The notes under the pieces were generated by a model. The model worked only from the letters and a program-made list of their open reading frames with translations. It had not been told where the DNA came from and searched no databases. The translations under genes were made by a program, and so were the position numbers. Source: Imbricaverruca yamaguchii (lineage: Eukaryota > Arthropoda > Thecostraca > Neoverrucidae). Taken from it: a stretch of 64,000 bases of DNA. Positions 25,053 through 36,330 of the stretch are shown piece by piece. Numbering within the stretch: the first letter of the stretch is position 1; every line of letters starts with the position of its first letter. The DNA lies in contig JAOTOL010001624.1 in the NCBI GenBank assembly GCA_034440575.1, forward strand, positions 2,397,501 to 2,461,500, written 5' to 3'.

Positions 25053-25328
25053 CTGCCGGCAGCGTCAGAGGTCACAACGACGGCTACTAGCTTTGCCATT
25101 CGTCTGGGAGGGCTCAGGAGCATCTTTTGCTAGTATCTGGTGGCGGGATCTGTTCAGTGAGAAACACGAGCGGGGAGTGGTGTGAACAGTCCTGACTTGC
25201 TTACTCGCCCCTGGAATTTAGCTTGGTCGCACGGATACGGAAGGGTACTACTGCCTACATATTCATGGGTAGGGAAATATAAATGTTAAGAAACTGGATT
25301 ACAAACTGCCGGCGACAAGATAATTCGC

Positions 25329-25427
25329 TGGTGCTGGTGCTGGTGCTGGTGCTGGTGCTGGCGCTGGTGGTGCTGGTGCTGGTGCTGGTGCTGGTGCTGG
25401 TGCTGGTGCTGGTGCTGGTGCTGGTGC
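25329..25427. repeat. Hexanucleotide array (TGGTGC)n
   Basis: About 16 units with one ctggcgctggtggtg interruption. It lies about 280 bp upstream of the exon at 24850-25052 in transcript direction. Confidence 0.95.
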
Positions 25428-26514
25428 AGTGTGCCTTCCGTCGGAGACCGAGCGGAGCACTTGGACGAGGAGCGCCGACTGGACGCTGTCGGAGTTACAT
25501 TTAAGTTGGAGTTGAATCACGTGAAGATGTTCAGGCGATTTTTCGAGAGCTATCGGTCTTCAGTGTGAGGGCTCACGGTTCAAATCCCACAGAGAATGAA
25601 GGATAGGGAATTAGATACGTACTGGACCATAAAGGTCAGTTATGCCGTGCACAAAGTGTGCTTTGCAAGTAAAGCACGCAGGTGTGCAGTTGCGTTAAGT
25701 GGGTATCATGTTAACGTGCTGTGCGTGCACATCAAAGTACTGATCACAAGGAAGGGAGATTGTTTCCCTACCTTGTGTGGTGTGTTGAGACCCCTCTCAT
25801 GAAGGTGAATTGGTTGTTAGCTTTGTGTGATATAATTGTACGGTGGGCAAAAGGATTCTGGAGAATTTCGTTGAACTTGCCAAAGCGCCGGCGTATAGCC
25901 TATTCCTATTGACGAGTACTCAGATATCATTACCAGTGAAGAGGACATTGTCCAGGCCGCCTCTCATGCCGTCCGCTGCATGCTAGTAGAATGCAGTTTG
26001 AGGAGTACGGGGGAGTTCATGTGTGGCTGTATGTATGGGGTTAATACGGTATATGCTTGGGCGAATTTGTCCAGCCTGTCACCGTGTTGACGACGTCATC
26101 TGTTAATGCTTGGCAGGCATATGTCGGCTCATCTACACACGATGGTACCGCTGCAATAAGTATCATTTGCGTCCTATGCCACGTTCGCATCAAGTCGGCC
26201 CGGGTACGTCCGACAACACCGCTAGGCGACCGCTTCTTTCCAGCAGAGAAGCAAGTCGGCTCTTGTACGTCCGATATCCACCCGTGGATGAGTGTCCACA
26301 TCGCTGGCACTGGTGATTGTGTATGCCAGTTGGACTGAGTGGTGACTGCAATGTTCCTGCTGGATTGGTGGCCTACAGGCAGCAAAACACCAAACGGAGA
26401 AGATCTCGGCACGTGCCGCCCAACAGCGAGACAGGCGGGAGTGTGGTGCTCTCTGTTTGCCAGCATGCCTGGACTGTTCGTCTGCACGCTAAGCCATGCT
26501 ATGTCTTTGCTATG
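25428..26514. other. Unassigned intronic sequence
   Basis: Single-copy-looking DNA. A B-box-like cggttcaaatccc at 25578 is isolated and lacks a tRNA fold. No gene was recognised. Confidence 0.45.
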
Positions 26515-26820
26515 TTAGTCCTGCTACATCCTGTGAGGTACGATGTGTCTGTATGTTACATTGTGAAGCAGTCCGTACGATGTGTCCATGTATAGTCCTG
26601 CTACATCCTGTCAGACAGCAGTCTATGTCCTATGTATAGTCCTGCTACATCCTGTCAGACAGCAGTCCAGTACGATGTGTCCTATGTATAGTCCTGCTAC
26701 ATCCTGTCAGACAGCAGTCCAGTACGATGTGTCCTATGTATAGTCCTGCTACATCCTGTCAGACAGCAGTCCAGTACGATGTGTCACCTCAGACAGCAGT
26801 CCAGTACGATGTGTCCTGTG
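26515..26820. repeat. 52-bp tandem repeat, about 5 copies
   Basis: The unit has tatagtcctgctacatcctg, tcagacagcagtccag and tacgatgtgtcctatg. Periods of 52 are seen at 26635, 26687 and 26739. The outer copies are shortened. Confidence 0.9.
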
Positions 26821-27407
26821 CATAGTGTGGTGTTGTACGCCTGAAGCTGCGGTGTTGCACGCCGGTTGGATGACTGGATGACTGCTTATTGACGATGTGA
26901 TTGGTTTGCTGTGCTCCATGTACCTCTAATGGCAGCTTGATGTTGCTGGTGGGATTTCAGTGGTAAGTGGTAATTTGAATTTGTCAGTTGCATTGCAGTA
27001 CATGTATTCTGGTGATGATGGCCAGTGCGGCGCTGTAGGAGGGCTTCGCAGTCGTTTACCAAGTATTCAGTGTTTGAGCAAGTGGCGGAAGTTAGGGAGG
27101 GATCAGCAAGCTTACTTGACCCCATGTTCTATAATGCTGACGTGCTCCATGACCCAATGGAAGGAGACTTTGCTACGCTACTGGCCACGACCATCGACTA
27201 CCAGGTGGGAGAAGTTGAAGTAGTGGTTGCTGCCAACTGACTGCACAGCAGATTCGGAGTGCGAGTAGATTACTACGTCGATATGCCTGCGCCTCATTAG
27301 GAAGCCCGTAGCGGCCAGCATTGCCATCTCCACGGCCGTAAAATGAAAGTTTTGTCTGGTAGATGCATGGAAAGCTGAACGCCGTGATTGGTGATAGCCA
27401 CTGACAG

Positions 27408-27600
27408 ATGACAGGTGATGACAGATGACAGGTGATGACAGATGGCAGGTGATGACAGATGACAGGTGATGACAGATGACATGTGATGACAGATGACAGG
27501 TGATGACAGATGACAGGTGATGACAGATGACAGGTGATGACAGATGACAGGTGATGACAGATGACAGGTGATGACAGATGACAGGTGATGACAGATGACT
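27408..27600. repeat. 17-bp tandem array (gatgacagatgacaggt)
   Basis: About 11 units with few changes. Minus-strand frames give a VICHHLSS-type repeat artefact. The flank 26821-27407 has no recognised gene. Confidence 0.95.
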
Positions 27601-27914
27601 GCCATGTCGTGTTGTGGCCCATCCGTGAGTATAAGAGATGCGTCGTCGCTGTTCTCAGCGTGCTCATAGACAGTGGAAACCAATCGCAGCCGGCGTGATG
27701 TCCGACTTCCCAACCGGGAGACCAAGTACTCTCCCATCGGTGGAACGTGGTCCCAGACGGGTCCCGTGGGCGGTGGGGCCGCTGTGGCTGGCATGGTGAG
27801 ATGGAGATCCGAGAAAGCCGTGACAATTTTGATGCTGCATGGAGTCAGCTTGTCCACTACTCGGCCCTCGTCTGATCGGTTCCGGAGCCAGCAGCGATGT
27901 GCCGGATGGTCTTG

Positions 27915-28100
27915 ACTGGACGTGTGACGTGTGACGTGGTGTGATGTGTGGCGTGATGTGACATGTGCCGTTGTGTGGTAGTGGACGTGGTGTGATGTGT
28001 GACGTGGTGTGATGTGTGACGTTGTGTGGTAGTGGACGTGGTGTGACGTGTGACGTGTGACGTGTGACGTGTGACGTGTGACGTGTTACTTGTGACGTGG
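27915..28100. repeat. GTGACGT-rich simple repeat
   Basis: Irregular units of gtgtgacgtg and gtggtgtgat end in a clean run of gtgacgt units. From 28101 to 28768 nothing is recognised. Confidence 0.85.
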
Positions 28101-28765
28101 TAGCGGCGCTGCTGTTGCGTCTGCTGAATGTGAGGGGCGAGATGTCTGCGTCTACTAGTGGACTAGGTATAGGTGTGGTGCTGAGAGTTCCTGTAAGTCC
28201 ATTATTCGACCCATCACGGAATATTGCTCAATACTTTCCGAAACCACAGCACGAAAACATTTGAACGCACCAGCCCCTATGAACTCTAATCTGAAGCACA
28301 ATGTCTTAACAAGAGGCACATACAAAACATCACCAACACTTCACCACTTATATATACAACAAAATACCATCCCTACAGAACGGACGCACACAAGCATAAC
28401 TCAAATACCACTACAAGACAAAATTCACCACCAATCACACATGCGCTGGAACACTCACGCTACGCTCCTCCCGCAGACACGAACTTTTGACACGAAACAG
28501 GTCAAGGATAAAAATAGCATTAGGTTGCAGAACACAAATACTCCCGACACTAAACCTCACGCCACGGACCAACGCGCCGCTGCAGTGGCGTGATGGTCGG
28601 TCTAGACTGTGGCAGTGCGCCGTCACAATCTACAACCTGGTGGAAACAACCACCGTCTCCCACTCACTTTGTAATTGGCCGACCGGAATATGCTGACACC
28701 CACAGCGAAATCCAACAGCTATTTGCATGAACATGCATGAACCTGGCTTTCTGACAAAATTGAAG

Positions 28766-28976
<211 letters not shown>

Positions 28977-29649
28977 ACATGAAGGACGGGTCTACTATTG
29001 TTTTGCACAGCAACGATGTAAACTACAACTTTATATTTTGCTTGCAAAAGAAATGGAACTAAAAGTAACCAGAGAAGTCGCCCATTGGCCAAAAGTAAAA
29101 CACGGGTATCAGTCGCAAGGTTTCGTGACGTCCAACACGTTGTTTTTCCGCTGTCGTGAAAAAAATCAACGAAGATGGCGGATTTCCGCCCACCCCTCCC
29201 GTTAGAGAAAACCAGTTAGCATATCGCTACTGGTAAAATGGAGAGAAACTTCAGTGATGAAGTACTCTGAACTTCCGATAGTCCTCAAACTGCTGAATAG
29301 GGGAAGAAAGCAAGAATGGCACAGGATTGCATGTAACTAAATCACACCAAGAGCACGGACACCACAAGCGTATGACATTATAGGACCTCTATGGAGGTCA
29401 CACCTTGTACAAACATGTTCGCCAGCACACATACGTGCATGCCATCGGCACGTACGCCGCCGATATCTAATCTTCTTGTGCAACTGCAGTGTTTGTGTAC
29501 TTTGCATATTTATATCGGATTTCGATTGGCACTTAACACGAGCAATGATTCGGCCGCATCACTTTGGTTTGCGCTCAACAACATCCTCATGTCCAAGAGT
29601 CTGTTACGCGAGTCAGCGGCACAAGCCTCAAGAATGTGCATACAATGTT

Positions 29650-29745
29650 TGCACATGCAATGGCATGCACATGCAATAGTATGAACAGACAATGGTATGC
29701 ACGTGCAATGGTATGCACGTACAATGGTATACACATGCAATAAAG
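29650..29745. repeat. Degenerate 17-bp repeat (gcaatggtatgcacgt)
   Basis: Five or six variant units of caatggtatgcac. The surrounding 28977-29649 and 29746-30257 contain no recognised gene. Confidence 0.75.
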
Positions 29746-30257
29746 TTCGATATCATGCAATCCAGCAATATTTGTTTAAAGGTTGTAGCGCAAGACAAAG
29801 GACCTGACTCGCAATGGAGCTAGCCACAACTGAAAGACTTGCATTTTCTCTTATTTGACACAGCGTTTAGTCATGTAGTGGTTCAATAGGCTTGCGGATA
29901 TGTTGCGCACGGGGGGGGAGTTATGATGAAAAGAAAGTTAAAGGCAGAAAGCCGCCATAGGCAAACTGGCCGACCAATCTCTAACATAAACTAAAGTGTG
30001 GACGCTATGAGAATTGTCAGAGGCAAGTCCAAGAACCTTTTGGTATTAGCGTTTGCAACGCTACACATAACATTAAAGCGATTTGGCAGGCAAGCGAGCG
30101 AAGCAGGTCCACGGGAATGAGGGCAAAGACCAAGTCAAATTTGGGGAGGATGAGGTAATGGGAAAAATGTAAGCATGTCAAATGCTATGTGGAAATGAGC
30201 CATACTTGTATATTTAAATGAAAAAATTGACTTAAATTTCAAAGCCAACAGCATGAG

Positions 30258-30520
30258 CTTGGTGTCCATTCCACCTGTAGGCGGGCTTGCCTCGTTTGGT
30301 GTCTATCTCACCTGTAGGTGGGCTTGCCCCGTTTGGTGTCTATCTCACCTGTAGATAGGCTTGCCCCGTTTGGTGTCTATCTCACCTGTAGATAGGCTTT
30401 CCCCGTTTGGTGTCCATCTCACCTGTAGGTGGGGTTGCCCCGTTTGGTGTCTATCTAACCTGTTGGTTGGCTTTCCCCGTTTGGTGTCCATCTCACCTGT
30501 AGGTGGGTTTGCCCCGTTTG
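30258..30520. repeat. 37-bp minisatellite spanning a 5' splice site
   Basis: Seven units of 37 bp run into the exon at 30497. Each unit contains atctcacctgtaggtggg or a variant, which on the minus strand is exon end CCxACCTACAG plus donor GTGAGAT. Extra donor copies sit 37 bp apart at about 30274, 30311, 30348, 30385, 30422 and 30459 (the last reads GTTAGA). Confidence 0.95.
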
Positions 30521-30629
30521 TTCTTGTACCAGAGCACGAGCAGTACCTGGTCGCCGGGCTCGGTGGTGGTGACGTCACAGGGCAGGTCGACGCTGCGCCC
30601 GGCCACGCCCACCACCTGCGTCACGTGAC
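30497..30629 (-). CDS. Sidestep-like Ig protein, exon encoding first half of V-type Ig domain
   Basis: This internal exon (133 bp) of a minus-strand gene starts after an acceptor ending gcttgcag and ends at donor CTACAG|GTGAGA. It begins with two bases that complete a codon and ends with two bases (AG) of the next. It encodes the front half of an Ig V-type domain: a beta strand with VVGVAGRSVDLPCDV, which carries the first disulfide cysteine, then LVLWYKNK, which carries the core tryptophan, then GKPTY. In arthropod Sidestep proteins the same order (LPCDV, LWYK, PxYS, then FDARG in the next exon) forms the N-terminal Ig domain of a neuronal surface receptor used in axon guidance and partner recognition. 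That role is inferred from the family. The upstream exon with the signal peptide was not found. The donor lies inside a 37-bp tandem repeat, and a SINE sits about 110 bp upstream of the acceptor. Confidence 0.85.
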
Positions 30630-30734
30630 CTGCAAGCACGAGCACGGTCACGTTCGGGTCGCGGACCGTGTGTCGGACCGCGTAATCCGACACCGGCCCG
30701 GGGCACGGCACAGTTCGACTCGAGTTGTCGGTGG

Positions 30735-30944
30735 CCTTGCGACTCGTCGACTGTTGTGTCATACAGCGTCGCCAACTTCTCGCGCCGACAGCTCGCTGAG
30801 CAGCGATGCTCAGTGACTGTTCGAAGCGCCCTCGAGCCAAAATAGAAAAGCAGCCAAGCAGTCGATTGACTTCCGGCTAAGAGCGGCGACAGGTGGGACT
30901 CGAACCCGGAACCTTTCAGTCGGGAGAGGGGGACCACGTACCTA
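30735..30944 (-). mobile_element. SINE family B (tRNA-derived), interrupted by a family A SINE
   Basis: On the minus strand, the B-box part ggttccgggttcgagtccc is followed by acctgtcgccgctc and, further on, ttggcgacg and caacagtcgacga, as in the copies at 41215, 45935 and 61690. Its head continues after 31139 (tagactgctccgc), so the family A copy at 30945 inserted into it. Confidence 0.8.
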
Positions 30945-31125
30945 TTTGTTTGTTTATTGGGTGGTTCACGACACACTTTATGCACATTCACGGCTAATGG
31001 CGCCGCCCACACTGTTTCGCCGGTGGGCCGCGGGATTGGGAAATGTCCTGAGTGGCGCTAGTGTCGAACCCGGGACCTTTGGTACCCATAGCCAGACACC
31101 TTAACCACTCGGCCATCCCCGCCCC
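30945..31125 (-). mobile_element. SINE family A, recent copy nested in family B
   Basis: This is a full-length minus-strand copy (head ggggatggccgagtggttaa, tail aataaacaaacaaa). It is flanked by a perfect 14-bp target-site duplication, ggaccacgtaccta (30931-30944 and 31126-31139). The duplicated target lies inside the family B element. Confidence 0.93.
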
Positions 31126-31139
31126 GGACCACGTACCTA

Positions 31140-32189
31140 GACTGCTCCGCAGCTGCACGAGTGCTGCCCGGTCGGAGATGCGCTCACTAAGTACTGACCA
31201 TGATGTTACTCACTAAGTACTTGTTACCATGATGCTGCCGGCAAACACAAACGCTAGCGAGTGCTGACTCGGCCTTACTTCCGTGTCTTCGTTGCAGAAA
31301 AGGCGTCCTAGAAGTGAACGGACCTTTGGAAGGTTCCTCGCACCAGAGCGACTTGGAGAAGTTATGTTAGTTGGTAAGCTTAGTTGGGATTAACTCGAAT
31401 TGAGTCAGCGCACACTGGGACCGTGTTCGTAGCTTGCCAGCTCAGTTGGAGGCTGACTTTATGCCGATGGCTGTTAGCTTCAGTGGCGAGCGTGGCATCC
31501 GTCTATTTTGCTGCAAGTTGCTTGTTCTAGGATTATGGGTAGGGGATAGGCGATGAGCTCCCTCGTCTCGATGATGAGATTCCGGTCACGGTCTTGTTGG
31601 TGTGCTGTGATCTTTGGCCAGAAGACATTGGCAGGTGCACAGAATAACATCCAAGTGGCAAGCTATCCACCCAATGTTGGCATGAGGACACCACAAATAG
31701 CATGTTGGAAAGAGGAAATTGCATCGTCTTGTTTGCGTATAGCTACGTGGCAGCGAATTTATTCCATGAATTTCCGTGGGTCTCCCGATGAGGCACATTG
31801 ATCCCGCCTGACAATCCGCGCCGTCTCTCCGGTCAGATCCTCACACTCTGTCTCGGGGGGGGGGCGTGTAGTAACCCTCCTTTAAAATCGAAACTACGCG
31901 TCGCACGAAAACGAAAGAGGTGTCATCGGAAAGCGCTCGGCGAGTAGAGTTCGGATCCACTCCTAAAACAACTTCCCAAAAACGTGACATTACCAGGGGA
32001 CCAGATTTTCACGACTTTTCACGATTTACATTATGCGTGCGGTTCTCAGGAGTTCATTTTGGAGGATATATAATAATAAAAATTATTTGGAATGAGAAAG
32101 GGACAGTGAAATCCGACAAGGTCACACGAGGTTCTGGCACCAAAAAAAAACTTTTTTCATTTAAAAATTTTGAGTTTTCAAGTTTTCTT
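31140..32189. other. Unassigned sequence with a G-tract at about 31855
   Basis: No gene was recognised. A run of 13 G followed by cgtgtagtaac at 31853-31880 resembles a polypurine tract next to an LTR start, but no paired LTR is present in the window. Confidence 0.4.
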
Positions 32190-32658
32190 TAATTTCTCTT
32201 TTCTAATGGGTAGAGCAGACCAAGAAACGTTGTTGGAAGTCAACTTGCTCTAATAAAAACATGCTTACTTTAGTCAGAATGTTCTATTTGAACTGCAACT
32301 GGCAAATATGCAAAATTTGTATGTAATCAAAAACGGAGAAAATGAAAAATTCCACAAGTACGTTTTGTTGCATCCCTAAAGATAAGCAAACGCTGAAAGT
32401 TTTATTAAAATATATGCATCCGTTAAAGCGTGACGACTGGTTGAACGATTTTGGAGGTGACCTCACTTGACCTTGACTAACTAGTTGACCCTAGATGACC
32501 TGACTTCAAAATTTTGAAACAGCATGCCAAATTGATGTGGGGAAAGGTATGTCAAATTTTGGTGCGCTGCCGCGCGCCGTTCGTCCAGTATCCGTGAAAA
32601 ACCTGAGGGGGCGGTTGAAGACCCCCCCCCGAGACGGGACGGGTTAACCCGTCCCGTC
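32190..32658 (-). mobile_element. Dispersed repeat, copy 1 (inverted relative to copy 2)
   Basis: Read on the minus strand it matches 55380-55852 over about 460 bp. Shared blocks include aaaattttgaagtcaggtca, tctagggtcaac, agttagtcaaggtcaagtga and cgtttgcttatctttaggga. Its outer edge is a perfect 26-bp palindrome (32633-32658) centred on ggttaacc. It has no coding capacity and its class is unknown. Confidence 0.85.
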
Positions 32659-33427
32659 AGACACAACCATCCCACAGAACATGAGTGCCAAGCTTCGTGA
32701 ATGCCCGACTGGCATAAGGGCCAATTTGGCAATTGTTCACATTCTTAACCACTGGGTTTTGGCGTAATCAACCTCTTAAGCAAATTTGCTTTGCTCATTT
32801 CATCTTGTGAATTATTCGTCAATGTGAAAGCATTCTAATATTCAGTAGTCGCAGCATCCATACATAGGCTTGCTTTTGTTGTTGTATTGCTATGCAATTC
32901 ATCCGTTGAATATTATCAGTGCTATGTATGTATTTCTGATATATGTAATATGTATATATATACAGATATATAAGTGAAAACTTAGCCACAAGAACGACGC
33001 TGTATTTTAAGTGACGCCGATGCTCGTCCGATCCCCTCCCGTGCATTTTTTCCTTCATCAGAGTTTGTCCAGAAATTCTTCATCAGGTGTTGACACACCT
33101 TCTTCAAAGCAGGAGGGGTGTGTGGCAACATCTCCGACCACGCGTCTCATGACCGCTCCCTCACGATCGCCCTCAGTACTGCACTTCGGTGAGCGTATCG
33201 CATCGGAAATCGTTACCGCTCTTCGCACATGCTTGAAGCGCATGTACAAGCACCCATAGCAATGCGTCTCTGCCTTATCGCCACGGAGATTGGGCCGCAC
33301 TGTGCTTTGACACTTGCCCTCGATCTTCCAGCGCCTCTCTTGATGCCATCTTATACTCTTAAAATCATAAAGTGTTTAGACTTAATAGGAGCCGCAAGGG
33401 CCCATGCAGTTAAGTACGTGAATGGAA

Positions 33428-33501
33428 GGTACCATAAGCCCAGTAAAAAAAAACACCCCAACCATCACCAGGTGATGTTGGGTTTTTTTCCATATGGTAC
33501 C
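33428..33501. repeat. Large imperfect hairpin
   Basis: The outer arms ggtaccata and tatggtacc and inner arms ccaaccatcacc and ggtgatgttggg are flanked by A and T runs, making a 74-base near-palindrome. It sits about 50 bases beyond the stop codon of the adjacent minus-strand LINE fragment, so it may be that element's 3' end or a separate insertion. Confidence 0.8.
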
Positions 33502-33550
33502 TAAATAAACCATCCACCAACATCCCACACACCTATCAAAGCCTATCACC

Positions 33551-34062
33551 CTAGCCATCCAGCCCTATTACCCTGATTCCTCTCAACACGTGTAGACTGA
33601 GTGTCCTACTAACAACTTCCAAACTGCGTCCTAGCCCGCTTAAAGGGGCCTGTGCCGTGCACACCCACCTAGCGCAAATCTCATCCCATCCACCACCAAT
33701 CAGAACTAAAAAAACAAGATTTTTATGTCTAAAAAATGTGTCCACCATACTTTTAAGTGCATTCAATGAGGAACTCCCCACAACATCAACAAGCAGCCTA
33801 TTCTGCCGATCAACAGCTCTGTGGCTGAAGACCTGTTGCTGCTTAACTTCCCTACATGTCAACTTGTGGAACCTGAATTGATGACCACTATGTGATGCTC
33901 TAAACTGAAGAGCGTCATTCAAATTGACCTGATCTAGTTCTTGAACAATTTTGTACATTTCAATCATGCCCCCCCTTAATCTCCTATACTTGAGTGAGTG
34001 CATATCTAATTCCGCAAGCCTTTCTCCATATTCTAAGTTACCTATTCCGCTGATGAATGTTG
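33551..34062 (-). pseudogene. LINE reverse transcriptase C-terminal fragment
   Basis: The minus strand encodes GIGNLEYGERLAELDMHSL, then YRRLRGGMIEMYKI, then HKLTCREVKQQQVFSHRAVD, then LNALKSMVDTFF and a stop. This is the typical tail after the RT thumb in CR1/Jockey-type LINE polyproteins (consensus YEERL..L.L..LE.RR.RGDMIE.YKI ... FF..R....WN.LP...V...S...FK...D). The body of the RT is missing, as expected for 5' truncation. The usual WNSLP is replaced by QNRLL. It differs from the LINE at 4361, which lacks this region, so I cannot tell whether they are the same family. Confidence 0.85.
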
Positions 34063-34878
34063 ATAGTCTTCATACTCTTGATACCCTTGACAACTGTCCT
34101 TGTGATACATGTCTTGCTAAATGTCTTGACAACTACTGTTGATAACTGCCGGATACCGCTGCAGATTGTTGAAATAATCGCCTGCGGCCACGTCGGCCAG
34201 TCGCCCCGGGAGCTGTTGCGGACAACGTGCACGCCTAGGCAATGGCTGGCCACCGGCTGTTGTGCCGTCGGCTCACTTAGCGACTGCCCATTGACCATTC
34301 TTACATTACGAAGCTCCGTGGTACTATTGCGTGCACGATGCTGGGTGCAGGGACACCTTGCACGTGGTGTACACCATGAGCAAACACTGCACACTTTGCA
34401 CCTGGCACGAACGCATGCTCCCCTTCCTGGCCAGCGACTGCCGCCGTAGCGACGAGTTTGACAGCGCAGCAACTCCTTCGCCAGCAGTGTCGCTGGTTCT
34501 GGATATTGCCTTCTGCGTCCCAACATAGTCGTGCACCTTCCAGGATGCAAGCAGATACAAAGTAGTTTGTGGTGCGATGTCCCGACCGCATAACACTTGC
34601 CTGCGTTTCAAAACTTGTTTCTTCTTCAAAACGTCGGAAGTTTTTCAGCTGTTCTAATACAAGTTTCGTGTGCTGAATCCGAAAATACTGTCCATTTTTC
34701 GATTAGCTCAAGTTTTCACACTACGTCAAAATAACAACTCACACTGATGTATGGTATGATACTGCAGTATGATATATCAGTAGCGGAGAGAAGTGAGAAG
34801 TGTGGAACTTAGTGATCAGGACAAGCCGTTTGCCCTATCGCTGCGTCATGTGTGGAAGGTCTACGAGCCTGGAAGAAT
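34063..34878. other. Unassigned sequence between two element remnants
   Basis: The last part (from about 34785) probably belongs to the pseudogene that follows. The rest has no recognised content. Confidence 0.4.
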
Positions 34879-36330
34879 AAGACCCGGAAATCCATGCCGT
34901 TCGGCTTCCCATGGTGTGGCGGGAGGGAAAGGATCATACCACCGACTGCTATTTTTGTATGACAGATATGAAAGGAGTAAATCGAACGAAACAGAAGCAT
35001 GTAAAATATCCGGATGTGCCATAGCCATCAGGCCGGTCCCTCTGGTTCGATGTCCCCATCCCTGAACCCGATGTCGCATCGAGTATCTTCCGATCTAGTG
35101 GGGATGAAATGGACGCAGACGCGTCTGGTGCATATGAACCGACCGAGAACGATCGACCGGTACCGTTGAACCAGCTGAGCTTAATGACCTAACGAGGACC
35201 TGAACTTGTCCAAGGAATCTGCTCGCTGCTGGTTCGGATCCGCAAGAAACGTTTGCTGGCGCCTGAAACGACATTTTTTGATATCGGAATCGCGAAAAGA
35301 ATTCAGAGAATACTTTACCTTCGACGAAGAACATGCTCTAGTCTACTGCACAACATCGCGGGCCTAGTAGAGCATGGGTACGGTACATCCCGGCAGAATG
35401 GAGGCTGTTCTAGTTCCTCGATAGGGCCTGAGGCAGTTGTTCTTCTGAACAACGGCAACAAGTTCGCGTCGATTCCTGTTGGACACTCCGTGCAACTGGT
35501 GAAACGCAAACAGCATGGAACTTTTGTTGCCTGCTTTGAACTACAAGAGCATGGTTGGCTGATCTGTGGTGACCTCAGGCAGTATGTCTCGTCCTTGGGC
35601 TGCAGGGCGGCTACCGAAATATCCATGCTTTCTATGCCTCTGGGACAGTCGGGCTGACAAACAGCACTATGTACAACGCGACTGGCCTCCAGGCATGCAC
35701 TGATCTGGGTCCCACAACGTGGAGTCACGCCCCTGGTTGAACCACATAAATCCTACTTCCACCACTCCATATGAAACTCGGTTTGATGAAGTTTTGTGAA
35801 AGCACTAGATAAAGAGGCGGGATTTGCTTTTTGGGCAGAATTTCCTTATGTGGGCGAGAGAAGCTGAGGCTGGTATATTCGCGGTCCTCAGATAAGGGGC
35901 TTGAAGGATACTCGATTCAAGAATGTCTGGAGCAGTGTTCTGCTGGCCTTGAAATCAATCATCACCAACTTCCCGGGAAATAAAAAAAAGTGAAAAAAGG
36001 TCGTCGATGAGTTGATGGACAGTTTTCAGCAACTTGGTGCTCGAATGTCGGCGACTAAAGAATGCACTTCCTTAGGTCTCATCAAGATTATTTCTCAGAT
36101 AACTGTGGAGATTACAGTGAAGAGCAAGGAGAACGCTTCCACAAAGACATACGGGTGATGGAAGAACGCTACTAAGGTCGGTGGGATATGAACTTTCTGG
36201 CGGACTGTTGTTGGTACCTGAAGAGGGATGTCCCATCTGCTCAACACAGTCGGAAGTCCCTGAAAAGGCCATTTATTCCGCAGTAGTGTGTACTGTTGGG
36301 ATGCGCTCTGAATACACTTATGGTCCATCT
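34879..36330 (+). pseudogene. Decayed copy of a multicopy arthropod protein family (function unknown)
   Basis: The pieces appear in family order but in changing frames: KTRKSMPFGF, MVWREGKDHTTDCYFCMTDM with KGVNRTKQKHVKYPDVP (34911-35021), an acidic linker with PIPEPDV and MDADASGAYEP, EFREYFTFDEEHALVYC (about 35300), NNGNKFASIPVGHSVQ and EHGWLICGDL (35450-35575), CFLCLWDSRADKQHYVQRDW (about 35625), ALKSIITNF (about 35950), DELMDSFQQLGARMS (36010-36055), then RFHKDIRVMEERY and CCWYLKRDV (36140-36230). A TAG at 35022, a one-base loss at 34910 and many later shifts make it non-functional. I know this protein type from numerous near-identical uncharacterised arthropod entries. Its copy number suggests transposon origin, which is inference. 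The C-x2-C pairs may bind zinc. Confidence 0.85.

Noticed and set aside
25560..25620. tRNA-like B box cggttcaaatccc
   Set aside because: No A box or cloverleaf at the required distance.
31853..31900. Polypurine tract plus LTR start (G-run followed by tgtagtaac)
   Set aside because: No second LTR, primer-binding site or gag-pol motif was found in the window.
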